Positions 1 to 13,200 of a stretch of 64,000 nt of DNA are shown here, in pieces (position 1 is the stretch's first letter; each line of letters opens with the position of its first letter). The DNA comes from Sclerurus mexicanus (Eukaryota > Chordata > Aves > Passeriformes > Furnariidae). The DNA is taken from the NCBI GenBank assembly GCA_013396755.1, contig VWZF01013053.1:926092-990091 (forward strand). The letters run 5' to 3'. The position numbers and the translations under genes are program-made. The notes under the pieces were generated by a model. That model did not search any database and was not told the origin of the DNA. It was given only the letters and a program-made list of their open reading frames with translations.

Positions 1-294
1 CACATTAAAGTACCTACAACTACAACGAAGAATGCAATGGATATTTCAGAGTTATTCAGATGCCAGGGAATGACTCAGGTAGAGGAAATGATCTGGTGTT
101 CAATTTATGTACCTTGGATCTTATTGTAGGGCCCAACCTAGTTCACAGAAGGTCACATCTGACCTCATGAATAACGTGCATCACTAGGGCTCTAATTTGC
201 ATATAAGTGAGCACACACAGGCTGATGGAGATACTGCCTAAAACAGAAGCTTTTGCTTTGTTCTTCCAAGAGCCCTTTACAGTTGGCAGCTCCA

Positions 295-541
295 GAGGCA
301 ATGGGCACAAACCGGATAACAAATTTCTGTATGAACGTTAGGGAAATCTTTTACTGCGAGAGTGACAGAGCAGAAGCACAGCTTGTTTGGGAGGCTGTAC
401 AGTCTCCATGCTCTGAGATAGTCAAAAGCCATCTCGACATGGGTAACTGGCTCTGAGTGGCCCTACTTGAGCAGGGGGTGTGGACTAGATGAATTCCCAA
501 AGCCTCTGCCAGCCTCGACCCTCTGTGACTCTGAACTACTT
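295..541 (+). mobile_element. Diverged CR1 LINE 3' fragment
   Basis: The text contains old matches to the CR1 3' region: CAGAAGCACAGCTTG..TGGGAGGCTGTACAGTCTCC, a GGAGATATTCAAAA-like word, and CTTGAGCAGGGGGTGTGGACTAGATGA near the end, in the order seen in CR1. It is heavily mutated and lacks a clear terminal octamer repeat. It lies on the + strand. Confidence 0.8.
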
Positions 542-2880
542 CATGATCGTAATGACACACAGAACCATCATCCTGACAACACTGCAGGCCAAGAGAAGCC
601 TGGGAGTATTCAACTTTCACTCTTTTTCACCCATTCAGAGGCCAAAGAAGTTCAGATATTTTTGGCCATTTTACCTATAAAAAAGAAAAGTCTAAGGTCC
701 CAGAGACAAAAACTAACCTGCCATTTAGCCCTCACCTAAAAAGCTTCAACTGTCCTGCTCTCAAGAAGTCCTCACTGCACCTCTAACATATATACCCTTA
801 ACCAGCAGACATCAGCAACCCTGTCTGCTCTCCCCTCTGTTTCACAGCACAAACCTCCCCATTTTTCCCAAGCCCATGACCACTTTGAGTCCCATCTGTT
901 TTCCAAAGACAATGGATCCTCAATATTATTGTATACGCAAAGTCTTCTGAGCTGCAGAAACTGGCTCTGCTGTGTAGTGGTTGAGAACCTGGGATAAAAC
1001 ATAAGGTAAATGCCATCCTGTTCTATAGATTATATCACTTATGTAAAGCAAACGAAAAAAAAAAGCACATACTATTTTGGAGATTTAGAAATAGAAGTTT
1101 AAAATTGGATCATTATGGTTTTTCTTGTACAAAAATTATGAAAGTTGGCTTGGGATCTACCATAACCACAGCTACTGTCCAGTGATTCATGCATCATGAA
1201 AAACATTTTTAGTTTACATGTATTTTAATAAAGAACCTAATTTTCCATACTAATTTAAAGCAACCACAGTGTATACACATATAATGTATATTCTTCATAC
1301 GCTTGTGAAGAATTCCCTGTTAAAATTGAAGAGTAATTATCAGAGGAACAAAAGAAACTACAGAATACCATTTACCATGATCATACCTCCAGTAAGCATT
1401 GAAAACCCACCATAATCCTCCAACAGATTTAATCATTACATTTGTTCTACTACAGCGAAGTTGTAGATCACAGTAAGAACTCAAAAAAAAAAAATCTCCT
1501 CTGTTACTGTTAATATAATTATTTCGGTTTTTATCTCTGTTGGCATAGTGGGATCTTTCTCATCTCATGTACCTGGAGGTATGTTGTGCTAATGAATCTG
1601 AATTTAGACTTCTCTAAGGGCAAACCTCAAATTTCAACCCATCTTACAAATTCTGCTTTTCCCTTCAGAAAACTTTTGCCACTTTCCATACAATGTCATG
1701 TGTCTTAGACAAGATGAGCCTCTTCTCATTATCTCGCACATAGTGTGATCAATGCTACCAGTGCCCAGAATAGGACATTTCCTAAGTGACACTGACACAC
1801 CTCCCTCCTTTGCTTCAAAAACTTTAAACAGCAAGTGACTAGGAGTGTTACCTAGTTCCAAAAGAAAAGCAGAACCTCTGCCTACCTCAACTGTAAGACT
1901 CACAAAATGGAGTCACTGACACATTTCACTGCATGTAGCTCAAAAGAATAATCTTTTAAAATTCTGTTTGTTTGGTCTATTCGCTTTGGGGTATTTTTTG
2001 TTGGGGTTGTGGGGTTTTTTCCCCCCTCCACATTAACAGGGGATTACTATGAGTTGGGGCTTTGATCATTGTGCATCCAATCACTCTAACCTGCCTTCAT
2101 CCACCATGATGATTCCACCACTGGACTTAATCCTCATTTCATTGATCTCAAAGCCATTATGCCACTTTTAATTAAAACTTCTGCTTTTGTTAGTCAGTAT
2201 TCACAGGGCCAAAACACATGATGGTGCTAATCCAAGTCTGACAACTCTCACTGACTTAGGAAAAGACGTCATTGTTGCACATTTTAAATCAGGCTTATTG
2301 TAATAAATTTTGTGCACACAGATCCCTTCAGTCCAAGAATTCAGCACACCTGCTCATACTGCCATGAGTCTCACATTCCTCTTAAGCAGAAGAAACAACT
2401 AATCCACGCTTTGTAAAGTTGTCCAAGATCACAAGGTAGAAAATGGAAAGCTAAGAGGAGTGTTTCCAAATTCTGGGTTGCCTAGTGGGCAGTGGGGGCG
2501 TGGGGGGGAATTAATTCTATTTAGGAGCGTCCTCTTCTAGATGCAAATGATTCTAATGTCGGTTTCTACATGGTAGTTTGAGTTCAACAAAAAATCTATC
2601 TGATTTACAAAATCTATTATCTACTGGTTTTAGTAAAAAATTCCAGAGGGTTCCCTTCCAAGGGGATGCAGGTTACTGCATTCTTTCCTTGTAAGAGTGC
2701 CTCCCATTTGTCGTGGCCAGTTAAAGAACTAACTTCTGAAGTCAGCTGGTTACAATCCCTCAAAACCAACTGCCTGTACATACTGTACAATTACCACATG
2801 ACTTCCAAACCAAATCCACAGCTGCACACAGCAAATTGAGAGGGGAAAAAAATAAATTATAAAAAAGACAACCCCACGCC
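542..2880. other. Intergenic, nothing recognised
   Basis: AT-rich unique-looking DNA with short A runs and a T/C run near 2,020. Open frames here are short and have no recognisable domain. No RNA gene was seen. Confidence 0.6.
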
Positions 2881-3222
2881 CCCCAGTGCAATATTGGCTG
2901 TGCGATGCCACACCGTGCATGTGGTTAGGCACAATAGCCAAAGAAAGTCCCGAGATTAAACCCTCCCAGAACACAGCCACGCTGTGTGCTCACAATACGG
3001 GCTGGAATCAGCCCTTCTGGAAAGGAAGACAGGAGGCTATTGCCATAAAAAGAGCTGGGATTCTTAAACATCTGAAGCCAGGCTTAAGGGAAAATGACTG
3101 ACAGGCAACAGCTGAGGGCATTCTGCATTGATCCTGTACCATCCTGACATTCCAGGGAGGGTGATTGTGAGGGGAGATATCTGACGGCACAAATAAAGCT
3201 CGAAATCTTAAAAAAAAAAAAA
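2880..3222 (+). other. Possible retroposed 3' end: AATAAA followed by an A13 run
   Basis: A canonical polyadenylation signal (AATAAA, 3,192-3,197) is followed 12 bases later by 13 A residues (3,210-3,222). This is the spacing expected if a polyadenylated transcript had been copied back into the genome. The upstream 300 bases are not AT-rich like the surroundings. I cannot name a source gene and I see no clear target-site duplication. A chance A run next to AATAAA is a fair alternative. Confidence 0.35.
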
Positions 3223-3242
3223 TATTTTAAAAATCATTATTA

Positions 3243-3500
3243 GCGCCGCGCTTCACCCCATCCCACCCCAAAGCTCGNCGGGCTGCGGGGGCTGTGGGGA
3301 GCGGCGGCCCCAAGGGCCGGGCCCCAGGGCACACCTGCGGCTCCCGAGCCGCCTCCGGGCCGGGCGGGGCAAGGTGGGCTCCCCGCCCCGCGCCGGGCTC
3401 GGCTTTGTCCCTCTGGGAGCGCCGGGGGTGCGGCCCTGCCCTGCCCCGCTGCCCTGCCCCGTGTGCCGCTGCACAGGGGGAGCACAAGAAGTGTAAAATG
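3243..3500. promoter_or_regulatory. Isolated CpG island without a recognisable gene
   Basis: About 260 bases with very high GC content and many CpGs, including GGGCGGGGC and its complement (Sp1-type boxes), sit abruptly in AT-rich DNA. One base is undetermined (N at 3,278). A CR1 fragment begins about 135 bases after it. I find no start of FXR1 or another known gene in it on either strand. It may be the promoter of an unannotated transcript or part of an unidentified repeat. Confidence 0.6.
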
Positions 3501-3636
3501 CTTGTGCCGGTCCCTCACAACACACTCGGATGTGAATTGTGCTGCGAGCTGGACGCCCGCATAAGCTTAGTCATGCAGAGCCTGATGAGCAGCCTGTGCC
3601 TTTGCCAAATGCGTGTGTTTTTGCAGTAGCTTTAAA

Positions 3637-3893
3637 TACAGAATGATGGAATCATCAGGGTTGGGAGAGACCTTTAAGGTCATCGAGTCTGACCACCGAC
3701 CCAGCATTGCCATTGTAATCGCTACCCCACATCACCCAGCGCCAGAGCCAGACACCTCTTAAACACCTCCGGGGGTGGTGACTCCACCACCTCCCTGGGC
3801 AACCTGTTCCAATGCCTGGCCACCCGAACAGCGAAAATGTTTTTTCCAATATTTAATCTGAATCTCCCCTCTCTCAGCTTAAGGCCATTTCAG
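3637..3893 (-). mobile_element. CR1 LINE 3' end (minus strand)
   Basis: On the + strand it reads as the complement of the CR1 3' end: GAATGATGGAATCATCAGGG, then GAGACCTTTAAGGTCATCGAGTCTGACC, and CTGGGCAACCTGTTCCAATGCCTGGCCACCC, ending near TTAATCTGAATCTCCCCTCTC. These match the well-known avian CR1 tail with moderate divergence. A reverse-oriented CR1 piece follows about 250 bases later. Confidence 0.95.
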
Positions 3894-4140
3894 TAACAGC
3901 ACTTTCAAATGCCCTTTCTGGTGATCGGTCCTTTTGGACATCAGCTCCAAATGCCCAGGGATACAGGATGACATTTTACCCATCAGATGTTTCCATTTTT
4001 AGTTTCTCCATGTTAATCTCCCACTTTAGCTTTTTTGCCAGTTGTAACCAAGTCTGTCAGACGGGTGAGGATTTTGGGCACCATTGAGAAATCTCGCTAG
4101 TGAATAAGGAGGTACAAATGCTCAAAGTGTTCAAAGAGCT

Positions 4141-4263
4141 TTTGGCTGTGGCACTTGGGGACGTGGTTTAGTGGTGAACAGCGCAGTGGTCTCTTCTAAC
4201 CTTAACATTTAACACAGCTTAGAGGTCTCTTCTAACCTTAACATTTCTGTGATTCTTTGATTC
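4141..4263 (+). mobile_element. CR1 LINE 3' end with an internal 23-bp duplication
   Basis: GGCTGTGGCACTTGGGGACGTGGTTTAGTGGTGAACA is a diagnostic CR1 tail motif, and the copy ends TTCTGTGATTCTTTGATTCT, the typical octamer-like terminus. The 23-base word beginning GGTCTCTTCTAACC occurs twice (4,188-4,210 and 4,224-4,246), where a normal CR1 has it once, so this copy carries a local duplication. Confidence 0.93.
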
Positions 4264-7200
4264 TCATGTGCCATAATTGAAGGAAAGGTTCAGCCAACAT
4301 CATGGACTTTTTTTCCCATGCTGTGTGTATGAATGTTCTCATTCCTGCATAATATTTATTACACATGAGTGTTGGAGGGTACCTTTTTTCCTAAATATTG
4401 CTTAAATCTTTATAAATCACCTGAAGTATACTCTGTCCATGATGCCTATGCCATGCCTGGGTAAGAGAGCCCTCCTTGCAAAATGGTAGGTGCTCCCTTT
4501 CTTGCTGGCAGAGGCAACTCAGGAGTTCCCAGGATAAAGTATGGAACTGGATAATATGAAGCAAATAGTTGTGCTACAAAAATTCTGTGCCAAAAATTTT
4601 AATTGCTCCAAGATTGAATAGCCTCACGTTCACTTACTCAGCTACCAAGACACAGAGTCTCAATGTCAGCTGCTAAAAAATGGTGTCTGGGGTTTAAAAA
4701 GGAAAAATGCATAAATAAACTATGCATGAGCTGCTGTTTTCTGGAGTAAAACCAGGACATAGATAAAAACAATCACTCCAGAGCTGTGTGAGGTGCCTGG
4801 GTGTCCACATTTGCAGAACTGGGGGACGGTTCTGGTCATTAATGATAAGGAGAACTGGCTTGAGCCAATGCGATCTGCGTCTGAGTTTGCCTGATAAAAT
4901 TTGTTTTTCTGGAAGAGTGCAGATGACAGTGGTTAAGTGACAGGGTTGTTTACATGTTAATATTGAGGCCATTGCTATACCTGGGTGAAATGGGGGTAGA
5001 AGAGAGTATTAGCAGATTCTGGGCCATAATACTTAGCAACATATCAGCCAGAATGTAGAGGATGAATCTGTTCTCAGTTTACTTTTCACTTAATATAAAT
5101 TAGAAGTAACTACTAAATTGAATTACCCTAAGTATTTAATGAAATAAGAAAAGGGAGTATCTTTATTAATCTTCAGGAGCTCAAGGGTCTTCCTCCAATG
5201 GTAGCTACTTACAGCTTTTTTCACAAGATGCAGGAAGGTGACTATTTTTTTGTTTTCATTTTGCAACACCCACAGTGAAAGCGCCACCTCCATTTCCTAG
5301 AGCTGTTCTGGTCCGGGAGATGCTGTGGGTAACTCTGGTTGAACCACTCTCTGTCCTCTGTTGAAACTTCCACAGCTCAGGAGGAAGGAAATAACAGGAA
5401 GCAGGAAATAGCAGGATTCTGTATCCTTGGGACCCTTGGTTGGAAAGAGCAGAAAAAGGTTTGCTTATTTGAGTGAGAAGAATGAAGGGTGAAGGATTAA
5501 ACACTGAGGGATTAAGATTGTTGTCTTCAAATAAATCAAGACACATAGAGGGGATAGCAAACAATGAGAGATTGAGGCTATGAAAGACAGAAAACATGAC
5601 TAGCAAAAAGACTCCAAAATAAGTATAGGCTGACCATTAATAAATTTAGTCTGGAAATGGGACTTTACAATGGGAGGTTGAGAAAATTTCAGAAACAGCA
5701 TTTCAAAACAAATTAATGAAAGTTAATAAAACCTGCCTACTTTTAAGATGGAAAAAGCATTTATGATAGTTATATATCATGAGCAATATAAACCATATTT
5801 TCAAGATAGAAAACTTTGAAAGTATTGATTCCAGCAAATAAACAGCCAACTCACACTCCCATCCTTCCAAATGCCTTGTCTGAAATTCAAGAAGTATGTG
5901 CATATACTGGAGAGGGTTCAGGAAAAGGCCATAGAACCAAGCATTGAAAATGTAACTCACAGTGAAAGAGTATCATAGCAGAGTTTTCATATTTTGAAAG
6001 AATTATTTTTTCCACAATATACAAGTATCCAGGTAGAATAAAATAATACCAAGGCCTCTTTAGATTTCTATCACTAGCAATTTTGAAATCAATATTGAGT
6101 ATGCTCTAGTTCATACATAAATAAATTCATGGAAATGTCAACTGTGTAACTGAGGGTGAGAATGGAATTGTCATTCTGGGGCCTTCCGACATCAGACTCT
6201 GTTAAGCATTCACCTCACCCAAAAGAAGACAAATTTTAGCCATTTTCAGGGACTTGGGCAAGAATAAGACACTATGAAATCAACAACATAAGTGCTTGGA
6301 ATAGTTATCTGTTAAGTAAGATTATATTTAGTTGTGAAAAGATGCAGAAATTGACAGCCTTCTTACACTATTAGTAGGCTGATAGTTTATGTTTGAAAAA
6401 AATGTTGTAGTTTTAAACTATTAGTTACTTTGCTGGCAATTCACTTTAGTGCCTTTTCTGATACCAAAACAAGGGCCACTGCTGTGTTTTAGTGAGCATA
6501 TTGCCTACCCTTTAGTAAAATAAAAACCCAGAAGCATCCTTTCTTAGCACATTTTGTAAAAAAAAAAGGCAAAAATCAAGGGCCATTAAATTCAGAGTTA
6601 CGCCTTTACTTACAAACACAATGTAACAACCTGGGTCTTACATTCCATGCAGTGAAGGGAAATGCTGACACTTAGCAACTTATGCCATAAAAAATAAAAT
6701 AATAATAAAAAATTAATCTAGTTTTGCCTTTAAGTGGGTAAAAACCTTTTTGGTTCCTTTGCTCATTCTGAATTTTTGGCAGAAGGCTGATACCTATGAG
6801 ACACATCCACACAGAGACTTCCAACCTTAGCAGAAGCTTAGGCAACAGGCAGCACTGAGACCCTCTGTAAATTGCTGGGCAGCCCTAACTCTCAGTGGAG
6901 ACAAGCAGCATATTTGAAACGTACTATGACATAAGATCATATTGGCCTCTTGTCTCACCCAATGATGAAACTACATTACAACTCAGAAAAAGTCTTGGAG
7001 AAGCTCTTTTGAAACATTACCTGTTCCCACGTGCATAGAGTTTAGTCATTTACGTGTATGTTTTCTTTGTTCCACAAACTGTACTTGGATGGCAGAAGGA
7101 AATTTATGAAACTTGTAAAATTACATCCAGTATATCCAGTATAGAATACTGATATAAAGACATAAGGCCTTGATACAGACTGTCCTGTTGGGCTGTATAA

Positions 7201-10200
7201 CGGGCCTGTAGTTTGTTGTAAAAAATGGAAATAAAACTCCTGTAGAAAAGCTTGTGTTTTGTTTTGATTTGTCCTTCATTTGTCCTGTCATTTTTGCAGC
7301 ATTTGAATATTGAGCTGAAGAAGAATCTCTACTATTTTTCATCAGCCTTTCACATGTGCATTTCTGACCTTTCCCAATGAATGAATATTTGTCTGGACGT
7401 TTCACTGAACTACGTGTCCCATGCCCAGCCACATCTGCAAGTACTGTAAGCAGACACCACTTCTGAAAACAGGCCCCACAAAAGGTGTTGCTAAGTGAGT
7501 GTATGTAAAAACATTTTTGTGCACTGCAGTTTCAAATCCCGTCTGATACGAAAACCAGAGAAAGAATAAATCATAAGTGTTCCTATTATTGTAAATTATT
7601 GTAAATTGTAACTTTTGTAGTTATTTACACCTACCTTGAAGGAAAAAATCTTTGGAGCTAATTTATTTGTGTTATACAGCTGATAGCACTCACATTTATC
7701 TGTCTAGACACAATGAACTTAAAATGATTTGCAGCTATAGGTTTAACAACCTCCTATGTTTAGAAGAATAAAAAGTGTTAAGAATCCACAGAATGCAGTA
7801 GGTGTTTACTATTATTTTCTACTTTCTGTTACTGCAGCCTAAAAAAGTCACTGAGCTAATTAAATTATATAAGGAAGACATCAAGAACTGATATTAAAAG
7901 AAAATTGGCTTTGAGTACACTCTGTATTTATGCTGAAGTAATGATGAGTAATATCATTCCAGTTTCATTTGTTCTAAGTCCACAAGATAATGTGCATATT
8001 CAGCAAAAGAAAAATATACATCCAGACAACAGACTACTACGTAGAAGTAATTTCATGCTGAATGACAACATATGAACCTTCTTCTTTCACACTGGATGAA
8101 CTTCTGTCTCACCATTGCTTGACTGGTCTTCCCATTTTGGTCAATAGCTGCATAGGAAAGTAAGCGAAATAAAATGAAAAGTTTGATGCCATTCTAAAAG
8201 CAACAAGAAGCACCAGACAATGCCTGCTGTAAACTCAATGTTCATCCTGGCACCATGCAAAGAAACTGCAAAATCATTTCGCTGAAATTTTAATGAACTC
8301 CAAGGAGAACACTGCTGGTTAATGGACTTTATGCAATGGGCGGAAGCTCATCCATTCACAATCCAACTTTTCATGGGGTTGGCTTGGTTTGCTAATTTTC
8401 ATTATCACTTTACATCTTCCTCCTTTGCATGCTGCTGTGGATGCAGCTGATCTAAAAAAATGAACCTTGTGCTTGACTTTGTTCCAAGCCAGGAAGCAAA
8501 GTGCCCTGAGCACCAGAGGGACCTCAGTGGTGAGTCTGCAGTCATAGTGATGTAATGGTGTGGGAAAACCTGCCATACAATTAGATGTCCAAGCCTAGAA
8601 GTTCTTACCTCCAAGTGTTAAGAATTCTATCCTTCCTATCACTGTTACCCACACAAACCCAAATGAATAATTTCTTTCTTCTGAATACTTTCAGTGGAAA
8701 CCAGGAAAGGAAAACAGTGTTTTTCTTTATCGCTGATCCAATTTTGGTCCTTGTTTGGTTCTCAGGCAAGTCTAGGGTACCTTTGTTTTGACTTGACACT
8801 TGGACCAAGTTTTAGTGTCAGCACCACATACGGAGAGATCTACATTCCTAGTGCTAAACTAGACCAGAGCAGGGTTTCAGGGAATGTGATATGAGTTACT
8901 AGGTACCTCCTGCAATAATCAAAATGTGCATATTTAATCAATGGTTGTGAGGATTATTATTAATTTCTTATAGTCAGGCCCTACTGTTAAAAAGAGACAA
9001 TGAAGTCCTGAGCAAATCTGTGAGAGAGAGTGGACACTAGGCATGTTGTTACCATAAATATATGATCAGAACTATAGCAATTTAGTGCCACAGGACATCA
9101 AAACACAAAGCAGGAGCACTTAAATAGAGGTGTAGCAGGAGTAGCAGAGGGATACACGTCAACTCAAATGAAGAAATGTAGTATAGAAGAGCGAGGAGGG
9201 AACTCAGAGGTTGGAGAAAGTTAGCAATGCATTTGTGTGAAACTCTAAGCAAACAGACTGAAAAGCTCATTTGTGTTCCCAGATGATTACGTGACATAAT
9301 CTAAAGCACAAAACATTTCAAAAAGAGATCAGTTGTCAGCTCAAGGCACTCTGCTGTCCAGAGTTCCAAAAGCAGGTCTTGCCACACTTTACTTTTTGAA
9401 GGCCCCAATACAGCAAATTACTTGGGCAGGTGTTTTATTTAGCATCTGAATTGAAGAGCTGTAAGACTAACTTGAAATAGTTCGCTTAATCTGTGCTCTT
9501 CAAGTAAGGAAGGAGTTGAGAAGAAAATTTTCTTCAAATTTGTTGGCAGAACAGTAATGTAAAGCATTCTGTGTATTTGTATTTTCTGGTTTCTCTGAAA
9601 AGTCCCACCCGTAGAGCAACAGATATATACTATATGTATATATAAATTACACATATATGTATTTGTTGTATGTATTCTTACTGTGTGTATATATAAGGAA
9701 ACTGCAGATAAATACAGAGTCCTAGTGCCCCAGGAGCAAAGATAAGAGATTTACAGACCAAGTACAAATACTCATGTCAGCATCAGTTGTTCTCCCAAAA
9801 TGGATTGCATTCAACTCCCTCAAAAAATCAGGGGAACCTTATAGGCACTAATTTAAGAAATTAAATACTAATACTCAGAATAAGGATTAAACATGCACAT
9901 TTTGATGATTTCAAGATGTAGCTAGTAACTCATATCATACAAATCTACATTCCTTCAAGCCCAGCTCTACTGTTGGATCTGATGAGGAGGTATGGAACAG
10001 ACAGTATTTCGGTGAAATGAGTTATCAAGAAGTTGAAAATGTTTCCTGTGGTTTTTGTGATTGCTTTATCAACTGAGATGACCTTCCTCTGGTACGCGTA
10101 TTCCAGCTGTATCACAGATGCCATTGAAGAGGGTGGGATAAAATCTGGACTCTTGCCTTTTTCTTTTTTTCCATATTTCTAAAAATACCATTCTATTAAT

Positions 10201-13200
10201 AGCATAGCATTTTCCCAGACTGCCTGTCTGTTGAGATGAAAAAGGGAACTCATTAAGCTACTTTGGTGATAAAATAGACAGTTCTGATAAATGCAACAAA
10301 ACTGACCACCCTTTTGATCTAATCAGTAATACTATTGCACGAGTGCTCGGGACATCATGTCTTTGGCATCCTTCCACTTCCTTTTTAGTTGTTTGATCCC
10401 CTGGTGCCAGATGCTGTAGGCTGCATGGCATATTAGGCATTTCAGCATGTGGTTTCGCCAGTGATTTGTTGCCATAAGACTCATCATCTCAGACCTACAA
10501 TCTGAGATTGCTTTAAACTGCTCTTTCCACAACCTTACATGCCTGCTTGTTCTATCCTGTCTCAGTGGGGTTGTATCTCCAGCCCTGGCCTTTTCCTGCT
10601 GGAAGGAATTGGTACTTTGGAAAGGAGTTCCTCTATTCAAGGTTTAAAATGCTTCTCTAGACAATGGAAAAGAAGTGGCTAATTGCCAGAAACCAACTAC
10701 ATTAGAGCTGTCAAAAGGAGGGGCTGAGGAGGATTAGTGCAAATGGATGAAACATGCAAAAAAAGAAACAGAAACAAGGAGGAGACATTATAAAAAAAGT
10801 CAAGAACAGTGGGAAAAGAACAACAGAAGAAAGAAAATTTCAAACAACAGTGGAAGAGAAGTTCAAAATTCAGGCTTTGATGCAGAAAGGTTTGATGAAT
10901 GAAAAAGATGATGTAAGAGAGGAAGATAGAGTGACAGATGAGGAAAAGCAACAGAGAAAGAACAGGAAACACATGAAAATATATGATGGTCACTGTGGTA
11001 TTCACATGCTTTTTCTCATTAAAAAAGAATGTAAGAAGACGTGGTTGAAGACATCAACAGTACAGACTCATTTATATCTTCTGTAGTGTTTACTGGTATT
11101 TGGGATATCCAAGCTAAAATCTATATTTTTGCCATCCTGGAGCAGGAATTTGATTGCAGTTCTTTTACTGTCTGAAGTGTGTGAGCATGTCTGTACCACG
11201 CAGTCAATGCTACATCATGTCAAGGTACTGGAATAAGCTCTGCATGAAGCAGGATTTGCCTGGGAAGCAGCACAGTCCCTGGAACACTGCACCCAAGCTA
11301 AGATAGCCCACCTTTCAGCAGGGTCCTTTGCCTCTGTGGGACACCGAACCAGCATGGACACAGTGTTTGTAGGTACCTTCTTCTGACACCCTTGTATGTC
11401 AGCACACTGTGTAGTAAAGGTGTGTAATTCCAGCTTTTTCTGTCGAAGGTTTCACTTCCCACAAATACTTTAGTTCTCAAAAAGATACAGAGCATACGAA
11501 AACGACTGTTTAGATTTTGAGCCAGTGAACCCTTGCATACTGCTACAAATACAACAGCTTTTTCTGTATAAAGGAGAAGTATGCTTATCCAAATCAGTTT
11601 ACAAGACTGGAAACTTAAAAAAAAAATAAAATTCACAATTTCCATTTCATGGAACCATTTTAGACCACTATTTATTCACATGGCAAGGGTTTTAAGAATT
11701 TAACATTTTCATCATTAAATGACATTTTATTTTAAATTAAAATAAAATACGTTTTCTAAATGCATGACAATAAATTCTGATGTCTTAGCTGCCCATACTT
11801 GTTCCTCTGAGAAAATAAAGTCTCAAATATCCTAAATTCCACACTCTGGAGCAATTTAGATCTCCTTAGAGATCACAGTTTGAACTACAAATGCAATAAG
11901 GGCTGCATCCTGCTGTAGCTGAAATCCTTCCTAAGTCTACTTCTGCTTTTCAATCTCTCTAATTTTTCATTAGATCAAGAGTCACACATTTTTGTTGGCA
12001 GTAAAGCAATTCCAATTTGAACTGCCTTCTGTCTTCAATAGGAATTTTCCCAAAGTACAGAAATAAAAATGTAAAACTTTGCTGTGTTTCATTACTTTCA
12101 TTCTTTTGAACATTGCTGCTCTGAAAGCTCTGTGTGAAATTATTAGAAGACGGGTTTTGAAATGCTTGTGAAAGTAGATGCATATATGGGACTCAAAGGG
12201 CCTTATTTAAAAAAGAAATTTGCCAGTTACCCAGATCTCTGGTTGGTTATGCCCATTCAAGGACACAGAATCCATCATTCCTATGATTATTTTTACATCT
12301 GAACTTTTTTTTATACTAGATAGACTTGAAACTTTCAGGGTCATTTGCCCAGCATGTAGTTGAATGTCCTGTGCTATAGATTCCAATTAGCAAGACCATG
12401 TTCAATGGTCCTACACCACCAATGCTGTCTAACTGCTTTCCACTTGGCTTTATATGTTTCTTCTTTGTTGCAGCTGCAACCAGGTCTATCTACCCTTTGA
12501 TAGAAAAATTTCAATTACCCCAGGGAGAAGCTTTTAGCTTTATTAAGCATTGAAGTCTACACATTTGTTCTTCTGTTGAAGAGGAGTTCAAAAGGAGACT
12601 TTCTGAGGAAGTAATCTGATAAATTAGGATAAATCTTGTGGACTTTCACTGCTAATGTTTTTCCTGTAGTCTGAGCCTAAGAATCTGCCAACTCAATGTA
12701 CACTTAAGCATTTCTTTAACACTTTCAGCCCCTGACAAATGTTTCTTACACTTTACAAGTAAATGGTTTTCCAGTGTTTTTTGAGACTGCTGTGCTCTCA
12801 GCATAAAATTGATGTCACAGAAGGCTGGAGAGCTGTGCTCCAGCCTTGATAGATGGTGACAGAAAACTGTTCCCATCTGGTAGCTTTGTATTGGCCTCTG
12901 AGTAAACTAATGGTTTCCTTTCTGAGATGATGGGTGTCAACTCGTCACCTCCTTTCTGCCCCCAGTAACCTTAGTTATCTCAGAGAAAGCAAGGCCTGCA
13001 TACACCAGGTCTCTAATCTGCCCTCACTTTGTTGTGATTGGCCTCTCAGGGGAGTGGGGTGGCCAAGTGACGTGGAGGAAAGCTGGCAGTAACACTGTTG
13101 TAGCTCACATCTCTTTGTAGATTAAAAAAAAAGGAGCTGCTCTTCCTAACGCTGTCAATCTCGTATTTTACTTCATTGGTGGGTTCATTTACACCAGTAA

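Noticed and set aside
3227..3629. FXR1 first exon in the isolated CpG island
   Set aside because: FXR1 is the expected upstream neighbour, but neither strand shows its conserved N-terminal coding start.
5256..5606. 116-codon minus-strand frame
   Set aside because: No domain, no exon boundaries, no homologue that I recognise.
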